Position numbers and translations under genes: made by a program. From Auritidibacter sp. Marseille-P8566 (GTDB taxonomy: Bacteria > Bacteroidota > Bacteroidia > Flavobacteriales > Flavobacteriaceae), in assembly GCA_943325595.2 (NCBI GenBank), contig CALPQA020000177.1, positions 1-5,269 on the forward strand: DNA of 5,269 nt. Direction: 5' to 3'. A model generated the notes under the pieces. The model saw nothing but the letters and a program-made list of their open reading frames with translations. It had not been told where the DNA came from and did no database searches. The first letter of the stretch is position 1, and the number at the start of each line of letters is the position of its first letter. Below are positions 1 through 5,159 of this stretch, one piece after another.

Positions 1-70
1 AATGGAACACCCGATTTAATAGTTTTTCTTTCTTTGTTTCGATTTGAAAGTTAGAGAAATAGGGTTTCAT
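1..70 (-). CDS. Possible 5' end of a minus-strand gene (partial, unidentified)
   Basis: An ATG read on the minus strand at 70-68 opens a frame that stays free of stops to the window edge and gives 23 residues beginning MKPYFSNFQIETKKEK. The composition is protein-like (charged and aromatic residues mixed), and the start follows an A-rich stretch, as is usual for Bacteroidota genes. If real, the gene is divergent from the SDR gene at 401, with about 330 bases between them. I see no clear TAnnTTTG promoter for it and cannot name a family from 23 residues. An open frame this short can arise by chance in AT-rich DNA. A competing reading is the plus strand 1-54, which would be the last 17 codons of another gene. 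Confidence 0.35.
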   Translation of the reverse strand, partial: MKPYFSNFQIETKKEKLLNRVFH

Positions 71-330
71 TTCTGTTTTAGCATAAAAACATTTTGTCAC
101 CAAAAGAAATACAAATGGCGAGTGTACACCATGCTCATTCTTGGAGTTCCAAAGGACTTGAAGGTATGATTTTATTTGGAATAGCATAAGGTTGAGGCAA
201 AGTAGGTGCGAAGATACTAAGATTTCAGTTAATTTGTTAATGCGGTTCGTATATCAGGTAGGTTTTTAAATCCTCTTAGATCTAACAAATAAACAAATCC
301 ACGATTAAACCGTTGTGCTTTTGACCCTTT
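71..330. other. Intergenic stretch without a supportable gene
   Basis: No frame longer than about 35 codons with a start codon is present. The plus-strand ATG at 115 gives only 24 codons. On the minus strand two short stop-to-stop frames have protein-like composition but no start: one ends at the TGA at 137-135, the other runs from about 341 to the TAA near 240. They could be decayed coding sequence or chance. The only other structure seen is the imperfect inverted repeat at 251-285. Confidence 0.5.
251..285. repeat. Degenerate inverted repeat of flavobacterial intergenic type
   Basis: The left arm ATATCAGGTAGGTTT faces the right arm AAATCCTCTTAGATCT with mismatches and one bulge, around a TT centre. 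The inner pairs AGG/CCT and TTT/AAA are clear and the outer part is degraded. From memory, palindromes of the form AGACCTnnnAGGTTTT followed by its complement are common between Flavobacterium genes, and this looks like a decayed copy. It may once have been a bidirectional terminator; pairing here is too poor to call it one now. Confidence 0.35.
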
Positions 331-334
331 TTCC

Positions 335-361
335 TTTGTGCCTCAAAAAAAACTATCTTTG
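335..361 (+). promoter_or_regulatory. Candidate promoter of the SDR gene
   Basis: TATCTTTG at 354-361 matches the Bacteroidota -7 consensus TAnnTTTG exactly. TTTG at 335-338 is a possible -33 element, but the 15-base spacer is shorter than the usual 17-23. Transcription would start near 367, giving a leader of roughly 33 bases before the ATG at 401. The surrounding CCTTTGTGCCT and CTTTGCGGT pieces also resemble a dispersed flavobacterial repeat, so the -33 assignment is weak. Confidence 0.5.
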
Positions 362-400
362 CGGTCTTGGTATTATCACAAAAAGTAATGCCGTTTTATT

Positions 401-1954
401 ATGAAAGTGAACGAAGAATTAGCGCATACAAAAGCAATAACATCTGAAGAAATTGACCAATGCATTGCTGTTTTGTCTCAATTAGTTTCAGATACCAACC
501 AAATATTTGATATTCCTACAGCCCAAAGAACTGCTTTGATTAAAGCTGCTGGACAATTTTCTCGCCCTGATCGTGACGAATTTTCACGCAGAATAAAAGA
601 TGGAAAATTAGCTGCCAAACGCAAATTAGAAAAGAAAGATAGAACCGCTCGAAAGGAAACTGGAATTCGACATGCCCGAGAAGCAAGTGTTTTTATTGCA
701 CCTAAATTGTTGGCCATTAACGAGCTATCTAACAAGGAACAACGCGAATTAGAGACTCCTCGAAATTGCTATGTATGCAAAACGGAATTTACCAAGATGC
801 ATCATTTTTACGATACGATGTGTCCAGATTGTGGCGACTTTAATTATGCCAAACGTTTTCAAACGGCCGATGTGAATGGGCAAATCGCAGTGATAACAGG
901 TTCTCGATTAAAAATCGGATACCATATTAGTTTGATGCTTTTGCGTGGTGGAGCAACCGTAATTGCAACGACTCGTTTTCCTGTGGATTCGGCTTTGCGA
1001 TTTGCGAAAGAAGACGATTTTATGGATTGGGGAGACCGCCTGAAAATTCACGGATTGGATTTACGACATATTCCGAGTGTGGAAATTTTCTGTAATTTTA
1101 TAGAGCAAAAATACGGCCGTTTGGATATTCTTATTAATAATGCCGCTCAAACGGTGCGAAGACCTGCTGGATTTTATACCCATTTAATGGAAAACGAAGA
1201 GCGACCGATAACTACTTTACCTATAAATGCTCAAAATTTATTATTGGATCACGCCAATTGTCTTGATGAATTAAAAGTGCTAACTACCGGATTTTCATCC
1301 AATGAAAATATGCCTGTAACTTGGCACGGACCCGAACCGGGAATTGGTTTGCGGGCTTCCGCCAAATTATCTCAAATTCCGTATTCATTCGATAAGGCAT
1401 TGGTGGCAACCGAAGTTTTCCCTGAAGGAGAATTGGATGCCGATTTGCAACAAGTTGATTTGAGAAAAACGAACAGTTGGCGATTGAAATTAGGACAAAT
1501 AGAAACCACCGAAATGATTGAAGTGCAATTGGTAAATTCGGTAGCGCCTTTTGTGTTGTGCAACCGCCTTTCGGAAGTGATGAAAAAAGACCATACAGGA
1601 AAAAAACACATCATCAACGTTTCGGCAATGGAAGGGAAGTTTTACCGTGATTTCAAGGAAGACCGCCACCCACACACGAACATGGCGAAAGCGGCCTTGA
1701 ATATGTTAACCCACACCGCCGCTGGAACTTTGGCAAAAGACGGAATTTTCATGAATGCCGTAGATACGGGTTGGGTAACCGACGAAGACCCTGCCGAATT
1801 GGCCAATAGAAAACAGGAAGAGCAAGATTTTCAGCCCCCTTTGGACATTGTTGACGGTGCTGCCCGCGTTATGGATCCTTTGTTTGACGGAATTAATTCA
1901 GGGAAACATTGGTGCGGAAAATTCTTGAAAGATTATAATCCGATAGCTTGGTAA
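401..1954 (+). CDS. Atypical SDR-family oxidoreductase with N-terminal zinc-ribbon-like extension
   Basis: This is a 517-residue protein, about twice the size of a classical SDR. Residues 1-120 are a helical, basic extension (lysine/arginine-rich at 63-90). C123-x2-C126 and C141-x2-C144 form a likely zinc-binding knuckle pair. The Rossmann fold starts near 160: the cofactor loop reads TGSRLKIG (166-173), keeping T, G and the last G but with K171 in place of the middle glycine. NNAA at 246-249 is the usual NNAG strand. About 120 residues (252-375) then separate NNAA from the next conserved block, far more than normal. S408 in INVSAMEG is the expected catalytic serine. K430 in [12 protein letters not shown] is the expected lysine, but the position four before it is T426, not tyrosine. 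The fold predicts NAD(P) binding; the substrate is unknown and classical catalysis is doubtful. The start is firm: a TAA lies in frame at 386-388 and ATG 401 is the first start after it. It is a single-gene unit ending in its own terminator. Confidence 0.9.
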   Translation: MKVNEELAHTKAITSEEIDQCIAVLSQLVSDTNQIFDIPTAQRTALIKAAGQFSRPDRDEFSRRIKDGKLAAKRKLEKKDRTARKETGIRHAREASVFIAPKLLAINELSNKEQRELETPRNCYVCKTEFTKMHHFYDTMCPDCGDFNYAKRFQTADVNGQIAVITGSRLKIGYHISLMLLRGGATVIATTRFPVDSALRFAKEDDFMDWGDRLKIHGLDLRHIPSVEIFCNFIEQKYGRLDILINNAAQTVRRPAGFYTHLMENEERPITTLPINAQNLLLDHANCLDELKVLTTGFSSNENMPVTWHGPEPGIGLRASAKLSQIPYSFDKALVATEVFPEGELDADLQQVDLRKTNSWRLKLGQIETTEMIEVQLVNSVAPFVLCNRLSEVMKKDHTGKKHIINVSAMEGKFYRDFKEDRHPHTNMAKAALNMLTHTAAGTLAKDGIFMNAVDTGWVTDEDPAELANRKQEEQDFQPPLDIVDGAARVMDPLFDGINSGKHWCGKFLKDYNPIAW

Positions 1955-1956
1955 AT

Positions 1957-1990
1957 CCCCTCCCCAGCCCTCCCCGAAGAGGAGGGAGCC
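1957..1990. repeat. CCCTCCCC-type intergenic repeat at the SDR stop codon
   Basis: CCCTCCCC occurs twice (1958-1965 and 1968-1975), followed by GGAGGG (1981-1986), which pairs with CCCTCC at 1968-1973 around a 7-base loop. The C-rich then G-rich block stands out from the AT-rich surroundings and begins two bases after the TAA. From memory, near-identical elements lie directly after stop codons in many Flavobacterium genomes. It is probably a REP-like dispersed element or mRNA 3' structure; its function is not evident here. Confidence 0.6.
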
Positions 1991-2014
1991 TAAATGGGAA
2001 ACTCGCAACGGATA

Positions 2015-2053
2015 AAAAAACCACAACAGAATTAGATTTTGTTGTGGTTTTTT
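2015..2053 (+). terminator. Rho-independent terminator of the SDR gene
   Basis: AAAAAACCACAACA (2015-2028) and TGTTGTGGTTTTTT (2040-2053) pair perfectly over 14 bp, and the stem can extend inward with one G-T pair to leave a 5-base loop. The right arm ends in six T, and more T-rich sequence follows at 2058-2064. The A and T tails make it potentially bidirectional, but the SDR gene ending 60 bases upstream on the plus strand is the obvious client. Confidence 0.85.
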
Positions 2054-2063
2054 ACAATTTTTT

Positions 2064-2163
2064 TCTGTGAAAATCTGTATCTTAACTAAAGTATTTTTTT
2101 TACAACAATAGTTTCAAACTTTTTGTGAACTTCGTATTTTTTTCTCCGTGAACCTTCGTGAAA
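2064..2163. repeat. Degenerate short repeats of the CTTCGTGAA kind
   Basis: Between the two facing terminators lie several related short units: TCTGTGAAA (2064-2072), TTTGTGAAC (2122-2130), CTCCGTGAA (2144-2152) and CTTCGTGAAA (2154-2163), separated by T-rich spacers. Similar TTTGTG and CTTTGCGG pieces lie at 335-365. I recall strings of this kind as common non-coding filler in Flavobacterium genomes. No gene is visible in this stretch on either strand. Confidence 0.45.
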
Positions 2164-2205
2164 TATTTTTCAAAAAGAAATTCTGGATTTCAATAAAATT
2201 AAAAA

Positions 2206-2226
2206 GCTCGGACTATAAATCCGAGC
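2206..2226 (-). terminator. Rho-independent terminator of the small membrane-protein operon
   Basis: GCTCGGA (2206-2212) pairs perfectly with TCCGAGC (2220-2226) around a 7-base loop. Read on the minus strand the hairpin is followed by TTTTTAATTTTATT, as expected of an intrinsic terminator for the genes ending at 2270. On the plus strand the following sequence is not T-rich enough, so the minus orientation is preferred. Confidence 0.8.
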
Positions 2227-2248
2227 AATTGAGTTATTCTGTTATACA

Positions 2249-2271
2249 AACTGCAAAATAGGTTTGCAGTT
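2249..2271 (-). other. Hairpin overlapping the stop codon of the 32-residue gene
   Basis: AACTGCAAA (2249-2257) and TTTGCAGTT (2263-2271) form a 9-bp perfect stem with a 5-base loop. Its upper edge covers two bases of the TAA stop codon at 2272-2270 of the minus-strand gene. No T-run follows on the minus strand, so it is probably an mRNA 3' structure rather than the terminator itself, which lies 22 bases further on. Confidence 0.55.
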
Positions 2272-2368
2272 ATTTCTTGTCTTTTTTTGGTGATTGAAGT
2301 GCGATGGCAAATGCAATTCCAAATAACAGCGTGATTAGTCCTGCAAAATATGGAATTAGGCTAGACAT
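2270..2368 (-). CDS. 32-residue single-span membrane miniprotein
   Basis: An ATG at 2368-2366 opens 32 codons ending in TAA at 2272-2270. The product begins MSSLIPYFAGLITLL, has one hydrophobic segment at about residues 4-24, and ends in a basic tail KKDKK. The likely topology is an inner-membrane helix with the lysine tail in the cytoplasm. Its ATG lies inside the end of the upstream 61-residue gene (8-base overlap, ATGTCTAG), which suggests translational coupling and argues that this small frame is real. A terminator lies just downstream. I do not recognise the family; such miniproteins are often accessory subunits of membrane complexes, but no partner complex is visible in the window. Confidence 0.65.
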   Translation of the reverse strand: MSSLIPYFAGLITLLFGIAFAIALQSPKKDKK

Positions 2369-2546
2369 CTTTGCTGTTTTGTATTAGTTTCAAATAAATA
2401 CCAAATGCTAATATCGACGGAACCCAAATTCCAATAAAAATTGCTTGATCCTTGTTCCCCTGAAAATATAAAATCTCTGAAAAAACTAGAGAAAGTAATG
2501 CCGAAATAAATAAAAGTTTATCGGATAATGTGAATTTTTTTAACAT
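2361..2546 (-). CDS. 61-residue two-span membrane protein, unknown function
   Basis: The ATG at 2546-2544 starts a 61-residue protein with two hydrophobic segments, at about residues 11-28 and 35-55, joined by a short polar turn QGNKDQ (29-34). This is a helical hairpin with a basic N terminus (MLKKF). The first helix contains a glutamate (E24) and the second a W-V-P stretch (41-43). I recall similar small hypothetical proteins in flavobacteria but no assigned function. The last 8 bases overlap the start of the 32-residue membrane protein, so the two are very likely cotranscribed and perhaps act together. The leader is AT-rich without a Shine-Dalgarno sequence. The frame is short, but its membrane pattern, the overlap and the downstream terminator support it. 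Confidence 0.75.
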   Translation of the reverse strand: MLKKFTLSDKLLFISALLSLVFSEILYFQGNKDQAIFIGIWVPSILAFGIYLKLIQNSKDV

Positions 2547-2568
2547 TTTGAAATTTTAAAATTGTTTA

Positions 2569-2576
2569 TAAATATA
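2569..2576 (-). promoter_or_regulatory. Weak candidate -7 box for the membrane-protein operon
   Basis: The minus strand reads TATATTTA here, seven of eight matches to TAnnTTTG, placing a start near 2562 and a leader of about 16 bases before the ATG at 2546. About 20 bases upstream there is only ATG where TTG is expected. No better match was found between 2547 and 2735. Confidence 0.3.
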
Positions 2577-2734
2577 CGTCCAAGTAAATCTAGGAACATA
2601 AAACGATTTTTTCTTATTTACATCAATTTTTATTAAAACATTATGTGTTGTTGTAGCAGTTTGTCTTCTAATATGAAACTTATTACTTTTCTATCATTTA
2701 TTATTCAACGATATTTAAATTTCTAAAAAACAAA

Positions 2735-2776
2735 ATCCCCAACACATTAAACGGTTCCGCTAGAAGTGTTGGGGAT
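2735..2776 (-). terminator. Rho-independent terminator of the ABC-F gene
   Basis: ATCCCCAACAC (2735-2745) pairs perfectly with GTGTTGGGGAT (2766-2776), an 11-bp stem with an unusually long 20-base loop. The minus strand continues TTTTGTTTTTT directly after the stem. It lies 44 bases beyond the ABC-F stop codon, so it closes that unit and separates it from the small membrane-protein genes. Confidence 0.85.
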
Positions 2777-2820
2777 AAATTACTGTTGATTAAAATCCTT
2801 ATTTAATTCTTATTCTTTAA

Positions 2821-4686
2821 TTAAGAGTTTTCCATTTTACTCGAAAGCTCAAACCAGCGTTCTTCTTTCGCTTCCATTTTAGAAATGATATTTTTCAATT
2901 CGTTTGCCTTTTTTTCAATATCGTTTTCTGCCACTTTTCCATCAGAAAACAATTGCTCAATTTTGGCTTTATCCAATTCTAAATCCTTTATTTCTCTTTC
3001 AATTTTTTGAAATTCTTTTTGCTCGTTGAAAGTCAAATTTCCTGTTGGATTGTTTTGCTTCCAATCTTTCTTCTCCGATTTATTGTCCTCCTTTTGAGCC
3101 ACATCAACACTGTCTTCATAGGCTCTAAAATCAGAATAATTCCCCGGGAAATTTTCAATTACACCATCACCTCTAAAAACAAATAAATGATCCACAATCT
3201 TATCCATAAAATAACGGTCGTGCGACACCACAAGCAAACATCCAGGATAATCCAAAAGGAAACTTTCTAGAACATTTAAGGTCACAATATCCAAATCGTT
3301 TGTTGGTTCATCAAGAATCAAAAAGTTAGGATTCTGAATTAAAACCGTACACAAATACAACCTTTTTAACTCGCCACCACTTAATTTTTCTACAAAATCA
3401 TATTGTTTTTTGCTGTCAAATAAAAACCGTTCCAATAATTGCGATGCCGAAATGATTTTCCCTTTCGTTAACGGAATGTATTCGCCATATTCTTTGATGA
3501 TATCAATTACGCGTTGCCCCGGTTTTGGGTTAATTCCGCTTTGCGTATAATAACCAATTTTTATCGTCTCGCCCACAACTACTTTTCCACCGTCAAGCGG
3601 AAGCGTTCCGGTAAGTAAATTCAAAAAGGTAGATTTTCCAGTTCCGTTTTTTCCAATAATTCCAATGCGTTCGCCCCGTTGAAAGTCGAAACTGAAATTA
3701 TCCAAAATGGTCAAATCCTTAAATTTCTTAGTGATTTTGTGAAGCTCAATAATTTTGCTCCCCATGCGCTCCATATTAATTTCTAATTCTACCACATTCT
3801 CCCGACGTCGATTTTGTGCTTTTTCCTTAATCACATAAAAATCATCCTGACGCGATTTCGACTTCGTAGTTCGCGCTTTTGGTTGGCGACGCATCCATTC
3901 TAATTCTTTTACAAATAAGTTTTGTGCCTTGTCCACACTTGAATTTTCAGAGGCAATTCGCTCTTCTTTTTTCTCCAAATAATAAGAATAATTTCCTTTG
4001 TATTGGTATAATTTTCCGTTGTCTAATTCAATGATTTCGTTACAAACGCGCTCCAAAAAGAAACGGTCGTGCGTTACCATAAACAACGTAATATTTTCTT
4101 TTGCAAAATAACTTTCCAGCCACTCAATCATCTCTAAATCCAAGTGATTCGTAGGTTCGTCCAAAATTAATAAGTCAGGACGATTGATTAATATAATTGC
4201 TAATGACAATCTTTTCTTTTGTCCACCCGAAAGATTTTTGACTTTCAATTTGAAATCTTCCAACTTCAATTTGAACAAAATTTGCTTGTATTGTGTTTCA
4301 AAATCCCACGCATTATGCTGGTCCATTCCGTCAAACGCTTTTTGGTATGCTTCCTCGTCTTCAGGATTTTCCAACGCTTTTTCATAAGCTTCAATCACCT
4401 TCAAAACAGGATTGTCCGAAGCGAAAATACTTTCCTCAATCGTTAATTCGTCTTGCAAATTATTATTCTGCGACAAAAACGCCATTTTTATACCTTTTCT
4501 CAAAACCACTTTACCAGTATCCGATTCATCAAAACCGTTTATGATGCTCATAATAGTAGTTTTTCCCGAGCCATTCTTGGCTATAAAGGCAATTTTCTGG
4601 TCTTTATTAATTCCAAAAGAAATGTTTTCAAAAAGGGTTCTTTCTCCAAAAGATTTAGAGATATTTTCGACAGATAAGTAATTCAC
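2821..4686 (-). CDS. uup: ABC-F family ATPase, Uup-like
   Basis: This is a 621-residue soluble protein with two ABC ATPase domains and no membrane segments, so it is not a transporter. Domain 1: Walker A AKNGSGKTT (36-44, the usual leading G is A36), signature LSGGQ (152-156), Walker B ending D176-E177, H-loop H206. The linker (about 235-310) contains WMRRQPKAR (264-272), the basic motif of ABC-F factors that contacts the ribosomal peptidyl-tRNA region. Domain 2: Walker A GKNGTGKST (345-353), LSGGE (435-439), D459-E460, H489. The C-terminal 70 residues (NEQKEFQKIEREI onward) form a coiled coil like the Uup C-terminal domain. Family knowledge: such proteins act on stalled ribosomes, and Uup also affects transposon excision in E. 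coli. A resistance role is possible but not indicated. The start chosen is GTG 4686-4684: it gives the family N terminus MNYLSVENISKSFG and lies just after a promoter. An upstream in-frame ATG at 4803 would add 39 residues read through the promoter and a structured repeat. Confidence 0.92.
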   Translation of the reverse strand: MNYLSVENISKSFGERTLFENISFGINKDQKIAFIAKNGSGKTTIMSIINGFDESDTGKVVLRKGIKMAFLSQNNNLQDELTIEESIFASDNPVLKVIEAYEKALENPEDEEAYQKAFDGMDQHNAWDFETQYKQILFKLKLEDFKLKVKNLSGGQKKRLSLAIILINRPDLLILDEPTNHLDLEMIEWLESYFAKENITLFMVTHDRFFLERVCNEIIELDNGKLYQYKGNYSYYLEKKEERIASENSSVDKAQNLFVKELEWMRRQPKARTTKSKSRQDDFYVIKEKAQNRRRENVVELEINMERMGSKIIELHKITKKFKDLTILDNFSFDFQRGERIGIIGKNGTGKSTFLNLLTGTLPLDGGKVVVGETIKIGYYTQSGINPKPGQRVIDIIKEYGEYIPLTKGKIISASQLLERFLFDSKKQYDFVEKLSGGELKRLYLCTVLIQNPNFLILDEPTNDLDIVTLNVLESFLLDYPGCLLVVSHDRYFMDKIVDHLFVFRGDGVIENFPGNYSDFRAYEDSVDVAQKEDNKSEKKDWKQNNPTGNLTFNEQKEFQKIEREIKDLELDKAKIEQLFSDGKVAENDIEKKANELKNIISKMEAKEERWFELSSKMENS

Positions 4687-4701
4687 AAGTATATTTTTTT
4701 G

Positions 4702-4732
4702 CAAAAGTAAGGCTTTGAACCGCAAGAAGCAA
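4702..4732 (-). promoter_or_regulatory. Bacteroidota promoter of the ABC-F gene
   Basis: On the minus strand TACTTTTG (4709-4702) matches the -7 consensus TAnnTTTG exactly, and TTG (4732-4730) lies 20 bases upstream, ideal for the -33 element. Transcription should begin around 4695, leaving a leader of only about 8-10 bases before the GTG at 4686. This rules against the in-frame ATG at 4803. Confidence 0.75.
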
Positions 4733-4779
4733 TCTTTTAATTTGGAGCGAATTGAATGACTTTTATTTATTAATTGTAT

Positions 4780-4853
4780 TCCCGCTATCATTCCAATCTG
4801 CAATATTGCTTTTTGTCAAGCAATATCGCAGGATTTTCCCTTCTATCGGGGCT
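4780..4853 (-). ncRNA. Structured repeat-like element, possibly a Flavo-1-type RNA
   Basis: Read on the minus strand the element begins AGCCCCGATAGAAGG (4853-4839). It continues into a hairpin of 14 bp with one G-T pair (arms 4831-4818 and 4811-4798, 6-base loop) and ends GATTGGAATGATAGCGGGA (4798-4780). CCCG near the 5' end can pair with CGGG near the 3' end and close the structure. From memory, the frame AGCCCCGAT-GAAG ... hairpin ... ATAGCGGGA, with a variable hairpin, recurs many times in Flavobacterium genomes. It may be the Flavo-1 RNA listed in Rfam, but I cannot confirm the name. It lies between the divergent ABC-F and antitoxin promoters. No convincing promoter of its own is seen. 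Confidence 0.5.
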
Positions 4854-4899
4854 ATTGGAGAAATGCTTTTTGTGTTTATTAATTTCCGCAAAAATTAAC

Positions 4900-4907
4900 T
4901 ATATTTG
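4900..4907 (+). promoter_or_regulatory. -7 box of the toxin-antitoxin operon promoter
   Basis: TATATTTG matches TAnnTTTG exactly. Transcription would start near 4914, giving a leader of about 12 bases before the ATG at 4926. No clear TTG is found 17-23 bases upstream; the nearest, in TTTTTG at 4867-4872, is 27 bases away. A TTG at 4905 inside this box is in frame with the antitoxin but cannot be its start if this promoter is used. Confidence 0.6.
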
Positions 4908-4925
4908 TTTCTAAATTATATTGAA

Positions 4926-5159
4926 ATGAATGCTCCAAAAAAAAAAGCTACTGAAAAAAAAATAGATAGTGCCCAAGAGCCAACGACTGAATATAAAAAA
5001 ATAACTGATTTTTCTAATGAAGAAGATGAAGAAATGCATCCAATTTTAGCTCAATTACTAGAGAAAGCTTTGGAACAATCAGAACAAGGGTTGGGTATTT
5101 CTCATGAAGAAATGATGAAAAAAGTTAAAGAAAAATATCCATTTATAAATGGGATATAA
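4926..5159 (+). CDS. Probable antitoxin of a RelE/ParE-type toxin-antitoxin pair
   Basis: A 77-residue hydrophilic protein. Residues 1-25 are lysine-rich and probably disordered, 26-36 are acidic (NEEDEE), and 37-77 look helical, with PILAQLLEKALEQSEQG followed by SHEEMMKKVKEKYPF. The C-terminal pattern H-EE-M-x-x-VK-x-KY resembles small Bacteroidota antitoxins encoded directly before RelE/ParE toxins, which neutralise the toxin by wrapping it and usually repress the operon. No classical DNA-binding fold is recognisable. The gene overlaps the next frame by 11 bases, typical of coupled antitoxin-toxin pairs. ATG 4926 is preferred to the in-frame TTG at 4905, which lies inside the -7 box. Two long A runs (4937-4946 and 4954-4962) occur in the first 13 codons. 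The assignment rests mainly on context and the C-terminal pattern. Confidence 0.7.
   Translation: MNAPKKKATEKKIDSAQEPTTEYKKITDFSNEEDEEMHPILAQLLEKALEQSEQGLGISHEEMMKKVKEKYPFINGI

Noticed and set aside
115..189. Plus-strand 24-codon frame starting ATGGCG
   Set aside because: Too short, with no membrane or domain pattern, promoter or overlap with another gene; a chance frame is likely.
388..447. Possible upstream frame (ATG at 388) overlapping the SDR start
   Set aside because: Nineteen codons in another frame with no sign of a leader peptide; most likely chance.
478..735. Minus-strand 85-codon frame
   Set aside because: Shadow of the SDR gene on the other strand, with no promoter or domain; the same applies to those at 1372-1617 and 1490-1675.
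4184..4681. Several plus-strand frames of 67-89 codons
   Set aside because: They lie wholly inside the well-supported ABC-F gene on the opposite strand and have no family features.
4687..4803. N-terminal 39-residue extension of the ABC-F protein
   Set aside because: It would be translated from DNA that contains the promoter and part of a structured repeat, and it has no resemblance to ABC-F N termini.
4905..4925. TTG start adding seven residues to the antitoxin
   Set aside because: The TTG is part of the -7 box TATATTTG, so it would lie upstream of the transcription start.
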